From Lichtheimia corymbifera B2541 (taxonomy: Eukaryota; Mucoromycota; Mucoromycetes; Mucorales; Lichtheimiaceae): a stretch of DNA of 64,000 nucleotides. How positions within the stretch are numbered: position 1 is the first letter of the stretch; every line of letters starts with the position of its first letter. Shown in pieces: positions 35,573-47,862 of this stretch. The notes beneath the pieces are model-generated. The model worked only from the letters and a program-made list of their open reading frames with translations, did no database searches and had not been told where the DNA came from. The stretch spans positions 33,471 to 97,470 of the forward strand of contig JNEU01000934.1 in NCBI GenBank assembly GCA_000697475.1. Direction: 5' to 3'. A program made the translations under genes and the position numbers.

Positions 35573-36488
35573 GATGATTGTAATAAAGAAAGAGAGTTAC
35601 ACTGCACCAAAATCTACCCGCCTCTTTCTTGCCATAAGCGCATTTTAAACTCCACGCGTACCAAAGTGGGTTGTGCTTGGCATCAATAACAATACCCGAA
35701 GCACCTCCATCAGGAATGCATAACTATTTTGATAATGCAATGCAAGCTACCCAAATCACATATTCATCCACCCAATATATCATGTGCTTGATCGGTTGTA
35801 TGGCGGGTTTATATGCCAAGCTGCCGGGACAAATCAAATAATACTGGCTACTAGATTAATATTTGCTTTGGAACCACGTGATCCATGTCATCTGTTCAGC
35901 AGACCTCCACGTGATTGCCACCTATAAGTTGTTACCACAGTAACTACATTAAAAGGATGAGAAGGATAGCTTACCACTGCAACTACAACATGAAAACGAT
36001 TGTCCATAGTCTCCTTAGCTTGTCGTTGGCCATTGTATATATTCAGCGTGTCTAACATAGAGATAACTGCATGCCCGGTAAACGTATGCATGATGATACT
36101 CGGCTACATGTCGCATACATAGAGACAATCCCATACACCTTTTTTCACTTTCCATCGATGGAACATATTATAACACCAAGTTGGATGCTGAAGATTTTAA
36201 AGGTAGTTGACCACCACCCATTGTTTAGGTGCATTGTGCAAGGGCGGTCTTGGGTTGCACAAAGCATGATGGAACGTGTGTAGTGCATAAAACACAAACG
36301 CTGCATCTTGTACGCACATGCACTTTATATATTCAAAGGATCCCTCTTTATTAAAAGTAATGCAAATATTATGCTATAGGGTGATACAAGCAAAAGTGGC
36401 GACCAAGTGAGATAGCGCTGATACGGTTGTCGGGATACAATTTCTCGTAGCAAGTCTATGCTTCCCCCGGTTTTTGTTCTCTTTATTC
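35573..36488. promoter_or_regulatory. divergent intergenic region Gvp36-like / TUL1
   Basis: 916 bp without supported genes. Two CACGTG E-boxes lie 38 bp apart (35876 and 35914), a pattern that could be read by a class B bHLH factor such as the one encoded at 19800. CCACCAATAT-like CCAAT occurs near 35770. Confidence 0.4.
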
Positions 36489-39271
36489 ATGGACTCGCCT
36501 GACAATGCAGCATTTGTACAAAGACAAGCAATGAATCGCTCCACCTTTTACATGTTCCTTTTCTTCTTTTGGCTCTTGACACTCAACTTCTCCGAAGATG
36601 AAGCTGCACGACGAGCACGACCTTCCATTGACACCGTCATTGATGCTCTGAACGACGAAAAGGAATTCCTAGGCAATGTCTCTTTTGGTGTCAATGTGAC
36701 CCATGTATGTTATATATGAGACTTGAAGCATGCATATGGATAAGCTTATCGACGTGTGTGTATACGTTTAGCCCCTCCCATCCTCCGTCAAAGAACAGGT
36801 CCAGCAACTGCAAGAACTGAAACGCCCTGGTGCACATTACTATCACAACATTACTGGTGTTTTCAGAGGTATATCAATACTTCCATAGGTCATTTATTCG
36901 ATCAACTAAAGATATCGTATAGGCGACTGGCAAAGTGAGAACGTGACATTACCGGACAATGAGCCATCAAACAATCAAACGCTTCTCAATGAGGCCTGGG
37001 GCGAGTTTCAAGTAGAAGACAAAGGTTCATTCACGTTCAATATCATCAAATCTGTACAATCAAATGATGAAAATATCAATTACGTGGAGGTATGTCCCAT
37101 ACTCATTCAATGTGTAGACACACAACACTAATGATATGGATGGGGTGATGGTGTGTAGGGCTATATGCGACTACGAGATGCTAATAAGGTGGATTATGGC
37201 GCATTACTGCTGGCAGATGGCGTTCATTTTCGTAACGATGGATCTATCTACCTTGTCGGTGCTTCCAATAGGTATGCATTATAGCTGAAAGAGAGGAGGG
37301 AATCTTTGATGATTAATGCATGGGTTGTGGTTAGGTCAATCTCATATTCTGAAGACCTGCTACACATGTTGCCTACGAATCAATCAATGGCTCAGACACG
37401 CCAAGTCATCTTGGAAGAAATGGATAAGCGTATCGAGGAACTCGAAGAGTTGGCATCTTGGAGTGATCAGGGACCTGAAGGCAAGTGACAATGCAAAAGT
37501 GGGATATTTTCAACGTTCGTGTAACAATGCGATGGCTCCTTCTAGACATGTCATTTTCGACGGATTTCCAGTGCATGTTTGAAATGTTTATACAATTACA
37601 TCCAGTCCCCGATGATGTCAAACTCCTACACCTTTTGGAATATGAGAGAGGTTCGTTTTCTGACACATTACCATGACAATCACTGATTCTTCATCGTCGT
37701 AGAACTTGAGAATCCACAAGGCATCACCACCATCAAGGCACCTCCATTGAAAATGTCGAGCGTTATGTATTCACCAAACTGTGGAGTGTCTATTACATCC
37801 AATGACAGCGATGGCACACGCATTGAAAAGTTTTATAACAAGAGCATCCATTATGCTACCATGGCAACCATCATCGCCCTCGTTCAAATTTTCAGCTTGA
37901 TCAACCAGATGGAATATACCTCCACGCCTTCGGTAAGCAATTGGTTTTATATGTGCATATATGACTGTTACTTACATATATATATATATATATCTAGAGC
38001 GTGTCCAATGTCTCCTACTGGACTATTGCCATGCAAGCCATGATGGATGGTCACTTGTGTCTACTGCATTTGACAACAGGTGTTGTCGTTGAATCCGTAT
38101 TCATGCCATTTGCAGCTGCAGCATTCTTTAACTTTATTTTGGTGTCAGTATTCAGCATGCGATATTTGCTTCTCATTTGGCGAATCCAACGACCTGAAAA
38201 TACACGTCCTGCACCAGCAACACAATCACCGCATGAAGACAATCCAAATCAAAACGTGAATGAACAGCAAACAATCCTCCCCCTTGCCACCAATCGTGGA
38301 CGTTCAATGATCGCTGAAAACGACTCGCCACGTGATGTAAGCATACTTTATTATCGTCTATGTAAGTTGCATTTAACCTTTAACTGTGATCTTGAGTTAA
38401 CCAACCTGGAAACATTGGTAGATGTCTTGTTACTGCTGGGATTGTTTATCTTTTATCAAACAGCGGCGCGATCAGCCTTTGTGCAAAACATCATCATTGG
38501 CACGCTTGGATTTGGATTCTATTCATTCTGGGTCCCACAGATTGTCAGAAATGTGCTCCGTGGATGTCGCAAACCCCTCAGTCGACGTTATGTAATAACA
38601 ATGAGCATCACTCGTCTAGCCATTCCATTGTGTAAGTTTGAATCAAAATTTGGCTCTATGGATTTTAACTAAAATGCAATGGATAGATTTCTATGGATGT
38701 CCACACAATCTTATTGCCCATGAGACGTCGCCTTTGGTGTGGCTACTTGCGCTGTATGTCGGATTGCAAGCATTCATTTTGTACCTCCAAGATGTACTAG
38801 GCCCTCGATTCTTCGTTTCAGAAAGGGTAAATTGAAAATATTCCTTTTACAACTAGGAGCAAACCCCTTAGATCACTTGCTTATTTTAACTTCTCTGCAT
38901 AGTTTTTGCCACAAACATACAACTATCACCCCATCATACCTCCAAGCGATGAAGAAAATCCAAATGGTCCCAGTGTTGCGGAGAATGGAGGAGGAGGTCT
39001 GCCTCGCGATTGCGCTATATGCATGCTACCTGTCGATACCTCGGGTACGGGACCCCCTGGTTTACATGTACTGGGACGCGCTCAATACATGTTGACACCA
39101 TGTCAACACTTGTTCCATACTGAATGTCTAGAGAAGGTAAGTCCAAGGATTCGAGAAAAAAGTCTCCTGTGGCGCGTTCTTTATTCTCACCATCTTTGTT
39201 TTTTTCCCTAATAGTGGATGCGGATAAAGCTGGAATGTCCTGTGTGTCGGTCTTATCTCCCAGCATCATGA
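36489..39271 (+). CDS. TUL1: Tul1/Dsc1-type transmembrane RING E3 ubiquitin ligase
   Basis: Eleven exons sum to 712 residues. A signal-anchor (FYMFLFFFWLLTL) is followed by a large lumenal domain with N-glycosylation sequons (NVSF, NITG, NVTL), then a cluster of at least seven membrane segments from about residue 345 ('YATMATIIALVQIFSLI', 'LVDVLLLLGLFIFYQ', 'LVWLLALYVGLQAFIL'). It ends with a C-terminal RING-H2: CAIC ... C.HLFH..CLEK.W ... CPVC. This is the architecture of Golgi Tul1 / fission yeast Dsc1, the catalytic subunit of the Dsc complex that ubiquitinates Golgi and endosomal membrane proteins for quality control or SREBP cleavage. Intron 5 is GC..AG (donor GCAAGT at 37481). Intron 7 contains a (TA)n tract. 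Confidence 0.9.
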
Positions 39272-39580
39272 TTATTTCCTAGCTATTGGTTCATTATATC
39301 ATCAATACATGCGCATTTCAAAAGATCACATTGGTTGTCCATGAAGAGTTCATGCATATACATACCTGATGCCTAAGTCACAGTTACATGAGATTTATTA
39401 GCAAACATCATTCCTTTGCATTCTGGATTCTTCCGTGAAAGAGCTTTATGTCCGTTTTGAAAAAGACGGCAAAGAGATCTTTTTGTTCTGTTGCCAAATT
39501 AAAGTAAAGAGAGCGAAGTGGGCTATGCATGATGGCAAAGTTGACCAGGTGTAAGAAGAAGATGGTTGATATGTGCAAGG

Positions 39581-39588
39581 TATAAAAG
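39581..39588 (+). promoter_or_regulatory. TATA box of the Ala-rich secreted protein gene
   Basis: TATAAAAG lies 70 bp upstream of the ATG at 39651, correctly spaced for a strong TATA-driven promoter with a short leader. Confidence 0.55.
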
Positions 39589-39650
39589 CACAAGATGAAG
39601 GCAATGATACAAGAGACATCCACTACAAGTTCTAGTACATTATTATCAAA

Positions 39651-40202
39651 ATGCGTTTCTCTTTCTTCTCTCTTGTTGCTGCTACCGTTTGCTTGTCTGC
39701 TGGTGCTTTTGCTGCTGCTCCCAGTGCTGCTGCTGCATCCGGTGCCTCTGCTGCTGTTGCTGCTGAACGTCACTCCAATAGCGTTGCAGCATCTGCTCCA
39801 TCCTCTCTTGCTGCTGTGCACTCGGCCCCTGCTGTCCAAAGCAGTGCCGCCGCTGTATTCGTTGAAAAGAATGACGAGATCGACGAGATCGACGCAGAGA
39901 CCATGGAGACTATCCAACTCGGTGCTCTCGAAGACGTTGCAAGTCTTCTTGTGAGTCTTCTTGCCGGTATCCTTAAGCTTGTCATCCATGTTGTCCTTGG
40001 TGGTCTTGGTTTGAGCATGACCGATGCTCAAGTGGATCAAGTTCAACAAGAAGCTCTCGAACAAATCCAAAATATGGGTGGTGTTGAGACTTTGAAGGAA
40101 ACTATGCGCGCTGGTGGTCTCAAAAACGTGATCGATTTCATCATCAATGTTGTTATTCCCATCATTAAGAAGATCAAGGGTGCTGCTGGTGGTGGCCAGT
40201 AA
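39651..40202 (+). CDS. alanine-rich small secreted protein, unrecognised
   Basis: A single-exon gene for 183 residues. It starts with a clear signal peptide (MRFSFFSLVAATVCLSAGAFAAAPS). An Ala/Ser-rich segment follows to residue 70, then an acidic hinge (EKNDEIDEIDAETME). The C-terminal half is strongly hydrophobic/amphipathic: 'VASLLVSLLAGILKLVIHVV' and 'NVIDFIINVVIPIIKKI', ending GGGQ. It has no cysteine apart from one in the signal. Strong codon bias (GCT for Ala, CTT for Leu), the TATA box and lack of introns suggest high expression. The amphipathic helices suggest a surface-active or membrane-interacting product, but no known hydrophobin or cerato-platanin pattern is present. Function is unknown. 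Confidence 0.75.
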   Translation: MRFSFFSLVAATVCLSAGAFAAAPSAAAASGASAAVAAERHSNSVAASAPSSLAAVHSAPAVQSSAAAVFVEKNDEIDEIDAETMETIQLGALEDVASLLVSLLAGILKLVIHVVLGGLGLSMTDAQVDQVQQEALEQIQNMGGVETLKETMRAGGLKNVIDFIINVVIPIIKKIKGAAGGGQ

Positions 40203-40809
40203 GAAGGAAACATCTTAGTAAATTCATCCATGACGGATCTATATATCACCTTTTAATAAACTCTGAATCAACCAAAATAAGTGAATGACTTTCATGTTGA
40301 ATGGAGTAGGGATTGGTGTGCTATCATTCCATGATATTGTTTGGTTGACAACATTTTTCACAGCAATGACTGAAAGCACAAAGGACAAGCAGGTAACCTA
40401 TATCATATTTCTTTGGGTGTAAATTCAAAAAACCATGATCCGGTCTTCGGTAGTAATGACACTTTACTTTGGAGCTTGATGTTTGATGGGTAGATACATA
40501 TCATGCATTGCCAAAAGCACGTGATTTATTGCATGAAGAAGGTTGGTCCATCCAAATAAAAAGACTATAAGCTAATGTAATCAAGCATAGACAATAATGA
40601 ATTGGAACATCAGTTCTCTTTGGGTTGTGTGTGTGTGTGTGCGGTAGCCAATACTATTTAAAGGGGGTGATGGTGGATCCCTGCAAGAAAACAAGTGGGC
40701 GACGACGCCAAATGGGCGGTGTGACAGGCAAGACAAATCGGCACGGCAACACATTTTGTCTTCTTTCCTTTTCACCAACCTCCCCACTCTACTCACGCTA
40801 CCCTTCAAC
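40203..40809. other. intergenic, promoter of QCR7
   Basis: AATAAA at 40255 is the likely poly(A) signal of the secreted protein gene. A (GT)n tract lies at 40627-40642. No gene is seen. Confidence 0.45.
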
Positions 40810-41341
40810 ATGTCCATTACGCTCAAGAGCTTCGTCCAGAACTGCAAGGTTCTTAATGGTCTTGTCACTCCCATCGCCAACATGTATGCCAACGCTGCTG
40901 GCTATAGAAAAATCGGTAAATGTCGACTTTGAAAAACAACGCAGCTGTTTATTGCTATTGCCCATTGACCACGCCATGTTGCTTTATCTCTTTTAAAACA
41001 GGTCTCCGTTACGATGACTTGATCTCTGAAGAGAATGAGTTGGTTCAAGAAGCTCTTCGTCGCCTTGAAATTGCCGAGCCCCACGAAATGTACGAACGCG
41101 CTTACCGTATCCGTGTTGCCCAACAGTGCTCTTTGACCCACTCTCTTTTGCCCAAGGAGCAATGGGTAACTCCTTCGACTGTAAGTCATAAAGCAAGTGG
41201 ATGGGACAAGTCATTAGATAACATATATATGATATGGGTGATTAGGACAAGTCTTATCTCCGGCCCTACATTGAAGAAGTTGCTGCCGAATTTGCTGAGC
41301 GTGGTCAATTTGACAACATCAAGGTCACTCCCCGTCATTAG
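40810..41341 (+). CDS. QCR7: ubiquinol-cytochrome c reductase subunit 7 (14 kDa)
   Basis: Exons 40810-40915, 41002-41180 and 41246-41341 give 126 residues, the normal size. The sequence has the family blocks 'NAAGYRKIGLRYDDLI', 'EALRRLEIAEPHEMYERAYR', 'LPKEQW' and 'LRPYIEEVAAEF'. Qcr7 is a nuclear-encoded matrix-side subunit of respiratory complex III that contacts cytochrome b and is needed for its assembly. As in other fungi there is no cleavable presequence. Confidence 0.95.
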
Positions 41342-42030
41342 ATTATTCGTTTATGTTCTCAACAATGAAGATTATTGGACATTGACAATGTTGCATGATT
41401 GAGGAGATGTAGTGTGAGAGGATGTGAAGGGAAATCACGCATGAGTCGGGATCAAACAATGAGTGGGAGATGTTTTGGTAATTAAAGACTCGAATGAAAC
41501 AAAGGGGAATGTTCAGTTTGCTTGGTATTGGATCGATCGGGATCTCATATCTATTGTTGGCTTATGACAAAACAAGAGTCAACGAGAGAGAGATTCCTGA
41601 CATGCTATCTCGATTGCATTGGTTCCGTAACCTTGGATTTGAAACTCGATTGTGGTACTCCGATTTGACATGGCAACGTCCTGGGATTAATGATTAGTTG
41701 AGCGTATATCTTGCAAAGGCATTGATTAAAACATGGACAGTGTGTGTGAAAATGCATTGATTTGATTGTGGTACAAAACGATGCATGCGGGGTAAGTGAA
41801 GAACAAAGGGAAGGATTTAGGTGGAATCTCGGATCCGTGTGGTGCAAGAAATCAAAGCTATTTCCTGGATTTGTACGCGGGAATCTCAATGACATAACAA
41901 CCTGTCGTTTGAACACCCACACTCACTCGATCTGTCATTTCTCTTTTTGGCTTTGTGTTTCTTCATTTTGGCGTATATAAAAGTATCGCACATCATCTTT
42001 TTTGCTCATATCAAATCTCCAGATCACTTT
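41342..42030. other. intergenic, upstream of MFS transporter
   Basis: No supported gene. In the last 50 bases before the transporter start a TATATAAA lies at 41974. Short ORFs on both strands lack family resemblance. Confidence 0.45.
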
Positions 42031-43846
42031 ATGATGGTTGAAGAAAAGATCGAGGCACTACATACGAAAACAAGCACCCAATCCTCTTTATCCACTGATG
42101 AAGAGAAAGGTGGAAATGCGATTTCTGATAAAAGAGCTCAAGCAGAAAAGGCCTTGGTACGCAAGATTACATTCACAATCATGCCTCTGGTATCATGGAT
42201 CATTATCGTGCAGGTTCGTTTCTCCTTGCTGTATATTTGTGTATCCACGACAACTCACATGATATCTTTTATAGTTTGCAGACAAGGCAGCGTTGAGCGT
42301 TAGTGCAGTATTGGGGTTATATGAAGATACGGGGATCACCGGTTCCGAGTTTAGCTGGCTAGGCTCGTTGTTCTTTCTCGGTCATTTGGCTTACCAGGTA
42401 CACACGCTTTGCTATTATCATTCAGAGCAACATGTCAAGTATACTCAACATGCGTATGCCCTTTTTTTTGTGTAGCCCGCCAACAACTTTTTCGTACAAC
42501 GGCTACCGCTAGCCCGGTATTTGGGCGTGTGTATCGTCATTTGGGGTGCGGTATGTTCATTCGCTTATTATGTAACGCCGTGTAGTAGAATCCAACTCAC
42601 ATATTACATCCACCCACACAGGTCATGCTTTTCACAGCCATGTGTCACACATTCTCACAACTTGCAGCTGTGCGTTTTCTCCTCGGCTTATTTGAAGCTG
42701 CATGCATGCCCACCATTTACCTTATCATCAACACACTCTATCGACGCGGTGAGCAGACAACATTTTATGGCATTGTGACCATGTGCCACGGCCTAGGCTC
42801 TGTAGTGGGCAATCTTGTTGCCTTTGGCATCTCGCATATGGGTACACGTTTAGGCATTGAAATGTGGCGATGGTAAGAATTCAACTCATTGTGGATCAGC
42901 CACAGCCCCAAAAGGAAAGAACTAACCAAAAAATTGGGGTTGCAGGAATCATATCATCTTTGGATCACTCACAGTCTTTCTCGGTATATTGGCATTCTTT
43001 TTCCTTGCTGATAATCCACACTCATGGCTATTGAGATTGACGGAGGAGGAAAAGCTCATTGTGGAGGATCGTACACAAGACAACGCTATGGTACGCAACA
43101 CAACTATCAAAAAGTATCAAATAATCGAAGCGATCAAAGAACCACGGCTATGGCTCATTGCTTTGGCAACATTTGGTCTGCAACTTCAAAATGGCGGTTT
43201 GCTTGTGTTTAGTGCACAATTTATCAAAGGTCTTGGTAGCTTTACGGTATGTATTATCGGCACATAGATAGCCTGTGCTATTTTATTTACTCGTCTTGTC
43301 TATTAGTCTGGTGAATCGATCTTGCTCAAGATGCCAGGCGGTATCGCATCTACGCTGGGTGTGATCCTTGCGACCTATGTGGCCAGACGTACGCGACAAG
43401 TTTGTTACACGGGAATCTTGATGTCTGTTATCAGCGTGATTGGATGCATTATCCTGGCAGCTATCCCTGATGGTGCTGTCAAGCTCTTAGGCTACTATCT
43501 CAGCTGGGGAAGTACAGGTGGCTATGGATTATTAGCAACGACGATTGGAAGCAACGTGAGCGGATACACCAAGAAAGTGTTTTATAACAGCGTGCTTGTC
43601 GTTTTCTATACACTTGGAAACTTCACTGGCCCACTCATTATGCTCGAACACGAAAAGCCAAGATATCTTGGAGCAATCACGGGATTTTGTATCGGAAATG
43701 GTGTAGCCGTTGTATGCTTTTTACTCTTACGCATGCTGATGGCAGCCGAGAACAAACGACGACTTGCCAACTTACCCGATACTCCTACTGACGTACACCT
43801 GGACTTGACGGATCGTGAAGACAAAAGCTTTATTTATCGCCTCTAA
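42031..43846 (+). CDS. MFS transporter, Dal5/allantoate permease (ACS) family
   Basis: Six exons (42031-42213, 42275-42397, 42476-42550, 42622-42872, 42946-43246, 43307-43846) give 490 residues with about 12 predicted membrane segments. The start is the first ATG of MMVEEKIEAL, after which a soluble 40-residue N-tail precedes 'ITFTIMPLVSWIIIVQFADKAAL', the usual opening of anion:cation symporters. Also visible are 'FFLGHLAYQPANNFFVQRLPLARYLG' (the variant of the MFS loop 2-3 motif), 'VRFLLGLFEAACMPTIYLI' and 'GYTKKVFYNS'. These proteins import small organic anions such as allantoate, nicotinate, pantothenate or biotin precursors with protons. Which substrate is used cannot be told from sequence. 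Confidence 0.88.
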
Positions 43847-44388
43847 TATGAAACCCTTATTTTAATCAATACCTTGTACTTAGTATAAAAATGTTTATAT
43901 GCAAAGGATGATGATGATGGGTTATACAAAGAAAAGTGTGGTGGTGGTGTTGTCATGCATACATTAAGAGCGCGATTCATCCCGCCAATAATTACCGAAA
44001 TGCAGCCAGCAGTGACATGAATAAGATATGAAAATGACGCAATTGCTACTGAGATGAAAGGGTATTGATGGGTACGTGTCTCATTGCCTTTCCGAATTTG
44101 TTTACTTTATTCTAGGTGACAGGTATCACATATGCATATCAATGGTGGTAACATAATAATGCGTGGCATTTTTTACATATTCCAAGAGCAAAGGTATGAT
44201 GAAAGTGTATCTTTTTGCGGGGACGTTCGGGGCATGTTTAGAATACTAAAGGATGAATATATAGTGGGTGGTGATGGTGGTGGTGGTTGAATCAGCATTG
44301 CGTCACAACAGAAGGACATAGAAAAGGGCTTTTAGAACAACCGGTCAGCCCGCTGCAGATATACGCGCTTCTTTCACTTTTTACAAAC
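43847..44388. other. intergenic, promoter of SOD2
   Basis: No gene was recognised. A (GGT)n stretch lies at 44262-44287 and ATATATAG at 44256. It contains the 3' flank of the transporter and the SOD2 promoter. Confidence 0.45.
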
Positions 44389-45478
44389 ATGCTTTCTATC
44401 GCCACTCGCTCTCTCAAGTCTTCTGGCTTCAAGCCTGCTGTTCGTTGTCTTGCTGCTGTCCGCACCAAGGTCACTCTTCCTGATCTTCCTTATGGCTATG
44501 ACGTATGTTGACTACTCTCCCCCATGCAATACGCGTTTGACTTCATGCACTCATTCCAACTCGTGTCTAGGCTTTGGAACCTTACATTAGCACCGAAATT
44601 ATGAAGCTTCACCACTCCAAGCATCACCAAGCTTACGTCAATGGCTACAACCAAGCCGAAGAAAAGTTACAAGGCTCTTTCCAAGCTGGCAACTTGACTG
44701 AACAAATCTCTCTCCAAAACGCTATCAAGTTCAACGGTGGTGGTAAGTTGATGATGATGGATTAGGATATTGGATATGGATGATGATCATTGACAATGAC
44801 GTGTATCCAGGTCATATCAACCATAGCTTGTTCTGGAAGAACCTTGCTCCCAAGAGCGCTGGTGGTGGTGATTTGCCTCAGGGCGATCTTTTGAGTGCCA
44901 TTGAAAGCGAATGGGGTTCCTTTGATGCCTTCGTCTCCAAGTTCAATGCTGCTGCTGCTGGTGTTCAAGGTAAGCTGAGACAACAACAAATCATGCCGCA
45001 TATCCGCGCGCGCGTGTAATCTCTGACTAATCAATCACGGGATTCATTTTATAGGCTCTGGTTGGGCTTGGTTGGTAAGTAGTATATATGGTTTTATTCA
45101 TATGTCCATTGCTAATTTCGTGTAATCCAGGGTTACAGCAAGGAATCTAAGCGTCTTGCCATCGCCACTACGCCTAACCAGGATCCTTTGCTTTGTAAGT
45201 GGAAAAGCACGTGATGTACAGGAGACAAAAGACACTAATTGGATAAACGTTTATGATTTTCACGCTATAGCCCACGTTCCTCTTCTTGGTGTCGATGTTT
45301 GGGAACACGTGAGTAATTGATGTGAAATGTGATATGCAGCATGAGACACTTACATACCCTTTGTTGGTTCTAGGCCTACTACTTGCAATACAAGAACGTC
45401 CGCCCCGATTATCTCAAGGCCATCTGGGAAGTCATCAACTGGAAGGAGGTCGCTGAACGCTTTTCCAAGGCCCAATAA
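44389..45478 (+). CDS. SOD2: mitochondrial Mn superoxide dismutase
   Basis: Seven exons (44389-44502, 44571-44742, 44811-44969, 45055-45074, 45131-45194, 45271-45308, 45374-45478) give 223 residues. A short basic presequence ([19 protein letters not shown]) precedes '[19 protein letters not shown]'. Metal ligands are visible: His of '[13 protein letters not shown]', His of '[11 protein letters not shown]', and Asp/His of '[15 protein letters not shown]'. 'GSGWAWLGYSKESK' is also the family block. The enzyme converts superoxide to peroxide and oxygen in the matrix. A 20-base micro-exon (45055-45074) encodes most of SGWAWL. Confidence 0.95.
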
Positions 45479-45826
45479 GACAGCTTCGCATATGTTTCAA
45501 TATATACATACAAAGCATGCTTACTTCCTTTGAAATAAAAGAGATGCCCCAAATCTTTTGTGCAAGTGAAACAAGAACAACTGCAATGTAGATCGGGAAA
45601 AGCTGGCTTTTGGGGGGTGATGAAAAAGCATTCGCACAGCACACAAACATCAACCGACTAAGCCAATGTTGGGCGGCGATCAGTCGTTTCTCATTGGATA
45701 CGTCGATCATCGGGGTTGTGGGGGAGGATTATCCGCAGTGCACACAACAAATGGTAGGTTTCATGGTGAAAGCGAACAGCACTTTCTTTTCCCCTTTTCC
45801 TTCTTTTTTTTTCATTTTCCATCTCC

Positions 45827-46297
45827 ATGTCATCCACATTAACATTATCCAATAACAACATCGATCCTTTTATGCAATCGCAACAACAGCAACAACGACG
45901 TCCACGTCCAAGGAAACGACCCACACACCCTGATCGACATAGAGACACTTTTGAACTACTGCAGGCTATGATTGACGAAAACAATCGAATACAGCAGCAG
46001 GATCATGAAGCAATGCTACGTGACGTTCCAGATATTGTAGTGATGCGACGATCTTCGTCCTCGTCATCATCATCGTCATCCCATCATCATCATCATAACA
46101 GTGATCGACCCAGTATCCTTGCTACCACCAAAGCCAACAAGTCAACACAATCAGTCCGTTTTGCAGCTGACGTTATCGTCAGTCCGCCACCATCACCTAC
46201 CACAGCAACCACAAGCACCAATAACTCAAATACCAAACCTCCTCGTCGACGTTCCACAACAATAGCAAAACTTCGGAGCTTCTTGCATCTCAATTGA
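45827..46297 (+). CDS. Ser/His-rich basic hypothetical protein
   Basis: A single-exon ORF of 156 residues that starts MSSTLTLSNNNID. It is basic and low-complexity: a Gln run, RRPRPRKRP, a Ser run of about ten then five His, and a Pro/Thr stretch. Two segments look conserved rather than repetitive: 'DTFELLQAMIDENNRIQQQDHEAML' (helix) and 'STQSVRFAADVIVSPPPSP'. The tail 'RRRSTTIAKLRSFLHLN' fits a phosphosite plus amphipathic helix. The pyrimidine-rich leader and downstream poly-pyrimidine sequence suggest a real transcript. No family recognised; it could be a small regulatory protein. Confidence 0.5.
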   Translation: MSSTLTLSNNNIDPFMQSQQQQQRRPRPRKRPTHPDRHRDTFELLQAMIDENNRIQQQDHEAMLRDVPDIVVMRRSSSSSSSSSSHHHHHNSDRPSILATTKANKSTQSVRFAADVIVSPPPSPTTATTSTNNSNTKPPRRRSTTIAKLRSFLHLN

Positions 46298-47862
46298 AAC
46301 AAGCTTCTCCATCACTTTCCAAGTGCATTCTTCACTCTAATACTAAACCCAGGCATTCCCACACACTCACACCCACACCCACATATCCAACAGCCGTGTA
46401 TTGAAACCCAAAACACATTATTACCCTCTTCTCATAGCATCCTTTCATATAGCATCATTGTCATTTCTGTCATTATCCTCATTGTGTACCTTCTTATAAT
46501 GCATTCTTCGATTTTGTTCTCCATTGTGTAATTAAAAGTTTTTTTCATAAATGGGGTGTGTACAAACACACCTCTTACGCCTAATCGCAAATAAGAGACA
46601 CAGATTTTTTTTCTTTTTTGTTTCTTTCCCGCCGATCCCAATCCACAACACCACACTCTCCCCCCAAAAACTACCGAATCTGGTGTTAAGCCGGGGATGC
46701 ATTCACATTCATTTTTTTCCATTGGGAGTAGCCTATTGGTGTACGTGGTTGCGTGTAAAGGTGTGTGCGTGTGAGTACAATTTGCTGTCTGTGTCACATA
46801 TACACAAAGTAGATCCTTCTCCTTTCCATTCACCTTTCGCAGCACTTTTTTTTTCTTTCTCACGTGGTACTGCGCCCATAGCGTTGCCTTAAAAGTAATA
46901 CAAGAATGCGCTCACAACGGCGACACATACATTACTTGCAAAGGAGTAGAACAAAGAAAATACTTTCACCATTGTATACGCACAATGAATGTGTGTGCTT
47001 TTGTGTCAGTGTGTGCGTGTGTGTGAAAGAAGGAGTTACGGCGCCGGCTGTGAATTCATCCGAATGCCGATAAGCCAATGCGTTAGGGTAAGGGAATGTG
47101 CGGAGAGAACGAGGAAAAAGGGTGTGTGGCCCATGATCCTAGATTGCGGTTCATGTGGTACAGGTGGTAGCCATCAGGGTTTTGATAGAGAATTACATGT
47201 CATCCAAGTCGTATAGCGACTAATACATAGCATTACCTATCTCCATATCTCACATGTTGATTAACAAGTTGGGGATCAAAACGAAAGGAGAACCAAAAAT
47301 CGTGAAAAAGGGCACAATGGATCGCGTGAGCATCATGCTTATCATCATTTGCCACAATGAATGGTACCAGTGGCAAGCCATGATGACCTTTTTCAGCCAA
47401 CCAGCTTAAATGGGGACATCGTCATTGATGCAACTGTCTCGCAATTGTACCTCGCGATCTCTCACGTGGTCACAGGTGTGTCGATTGTAATGACGCACAT
47501 TATATCGTGAGAGCGAATAAAAGGGACCATTTCTTGAGCATACATCAAAAACAGGGTTGAATGATGGCTCAATTAGCTCGACCCTGATAGGAATATGTCA
47601 TGATAATGATAACGAAGCACACCTGGGATGAAACATACCACAATTGGTTCCTGAGATTCTCTTTGTTTGTTGTTGTCTCAATTGGCATGCAGGTGGGCAA
47701 AATGACGACACGGTTTAAAGTTCTTTTCCTATGCATCATGTGATGCCGAGTTAGAAAAACGATAAAGCGTTAGCGTGTCGTGGCCCATTTTTTATTTCTT
47801 TCCTGGGACGCGCCAAGGTCACTCGACCCTTTTTCTCATTCTTTTCCTTTTTTTTCATCTAC
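46298..47862. other. 1.56 kb gene-free region with CA/GT-rich tracts
   Basis: Contains a CACACACTCACACCCACACC tract near 46360 and GTGTGTG-rich sequence near 46760 and 46990-47025. ORFs in both strands are built of these tracts. No RNA gene or repeat element was recognised. The distal end must carry the fungalysin promoter. Confidence 0.45.

Noticed and set aside
37976..37996. (TA)n microsatellite
   Set aside because: It lies inside intron 7 of TUL1 and needs no separate explanation.
46432..46892. Overlapping ORFs of 143 and 113 residues on opposite strands
   Set aside because: Both consist largely of translated A/T and CA/GT tracts with no family resemblance.
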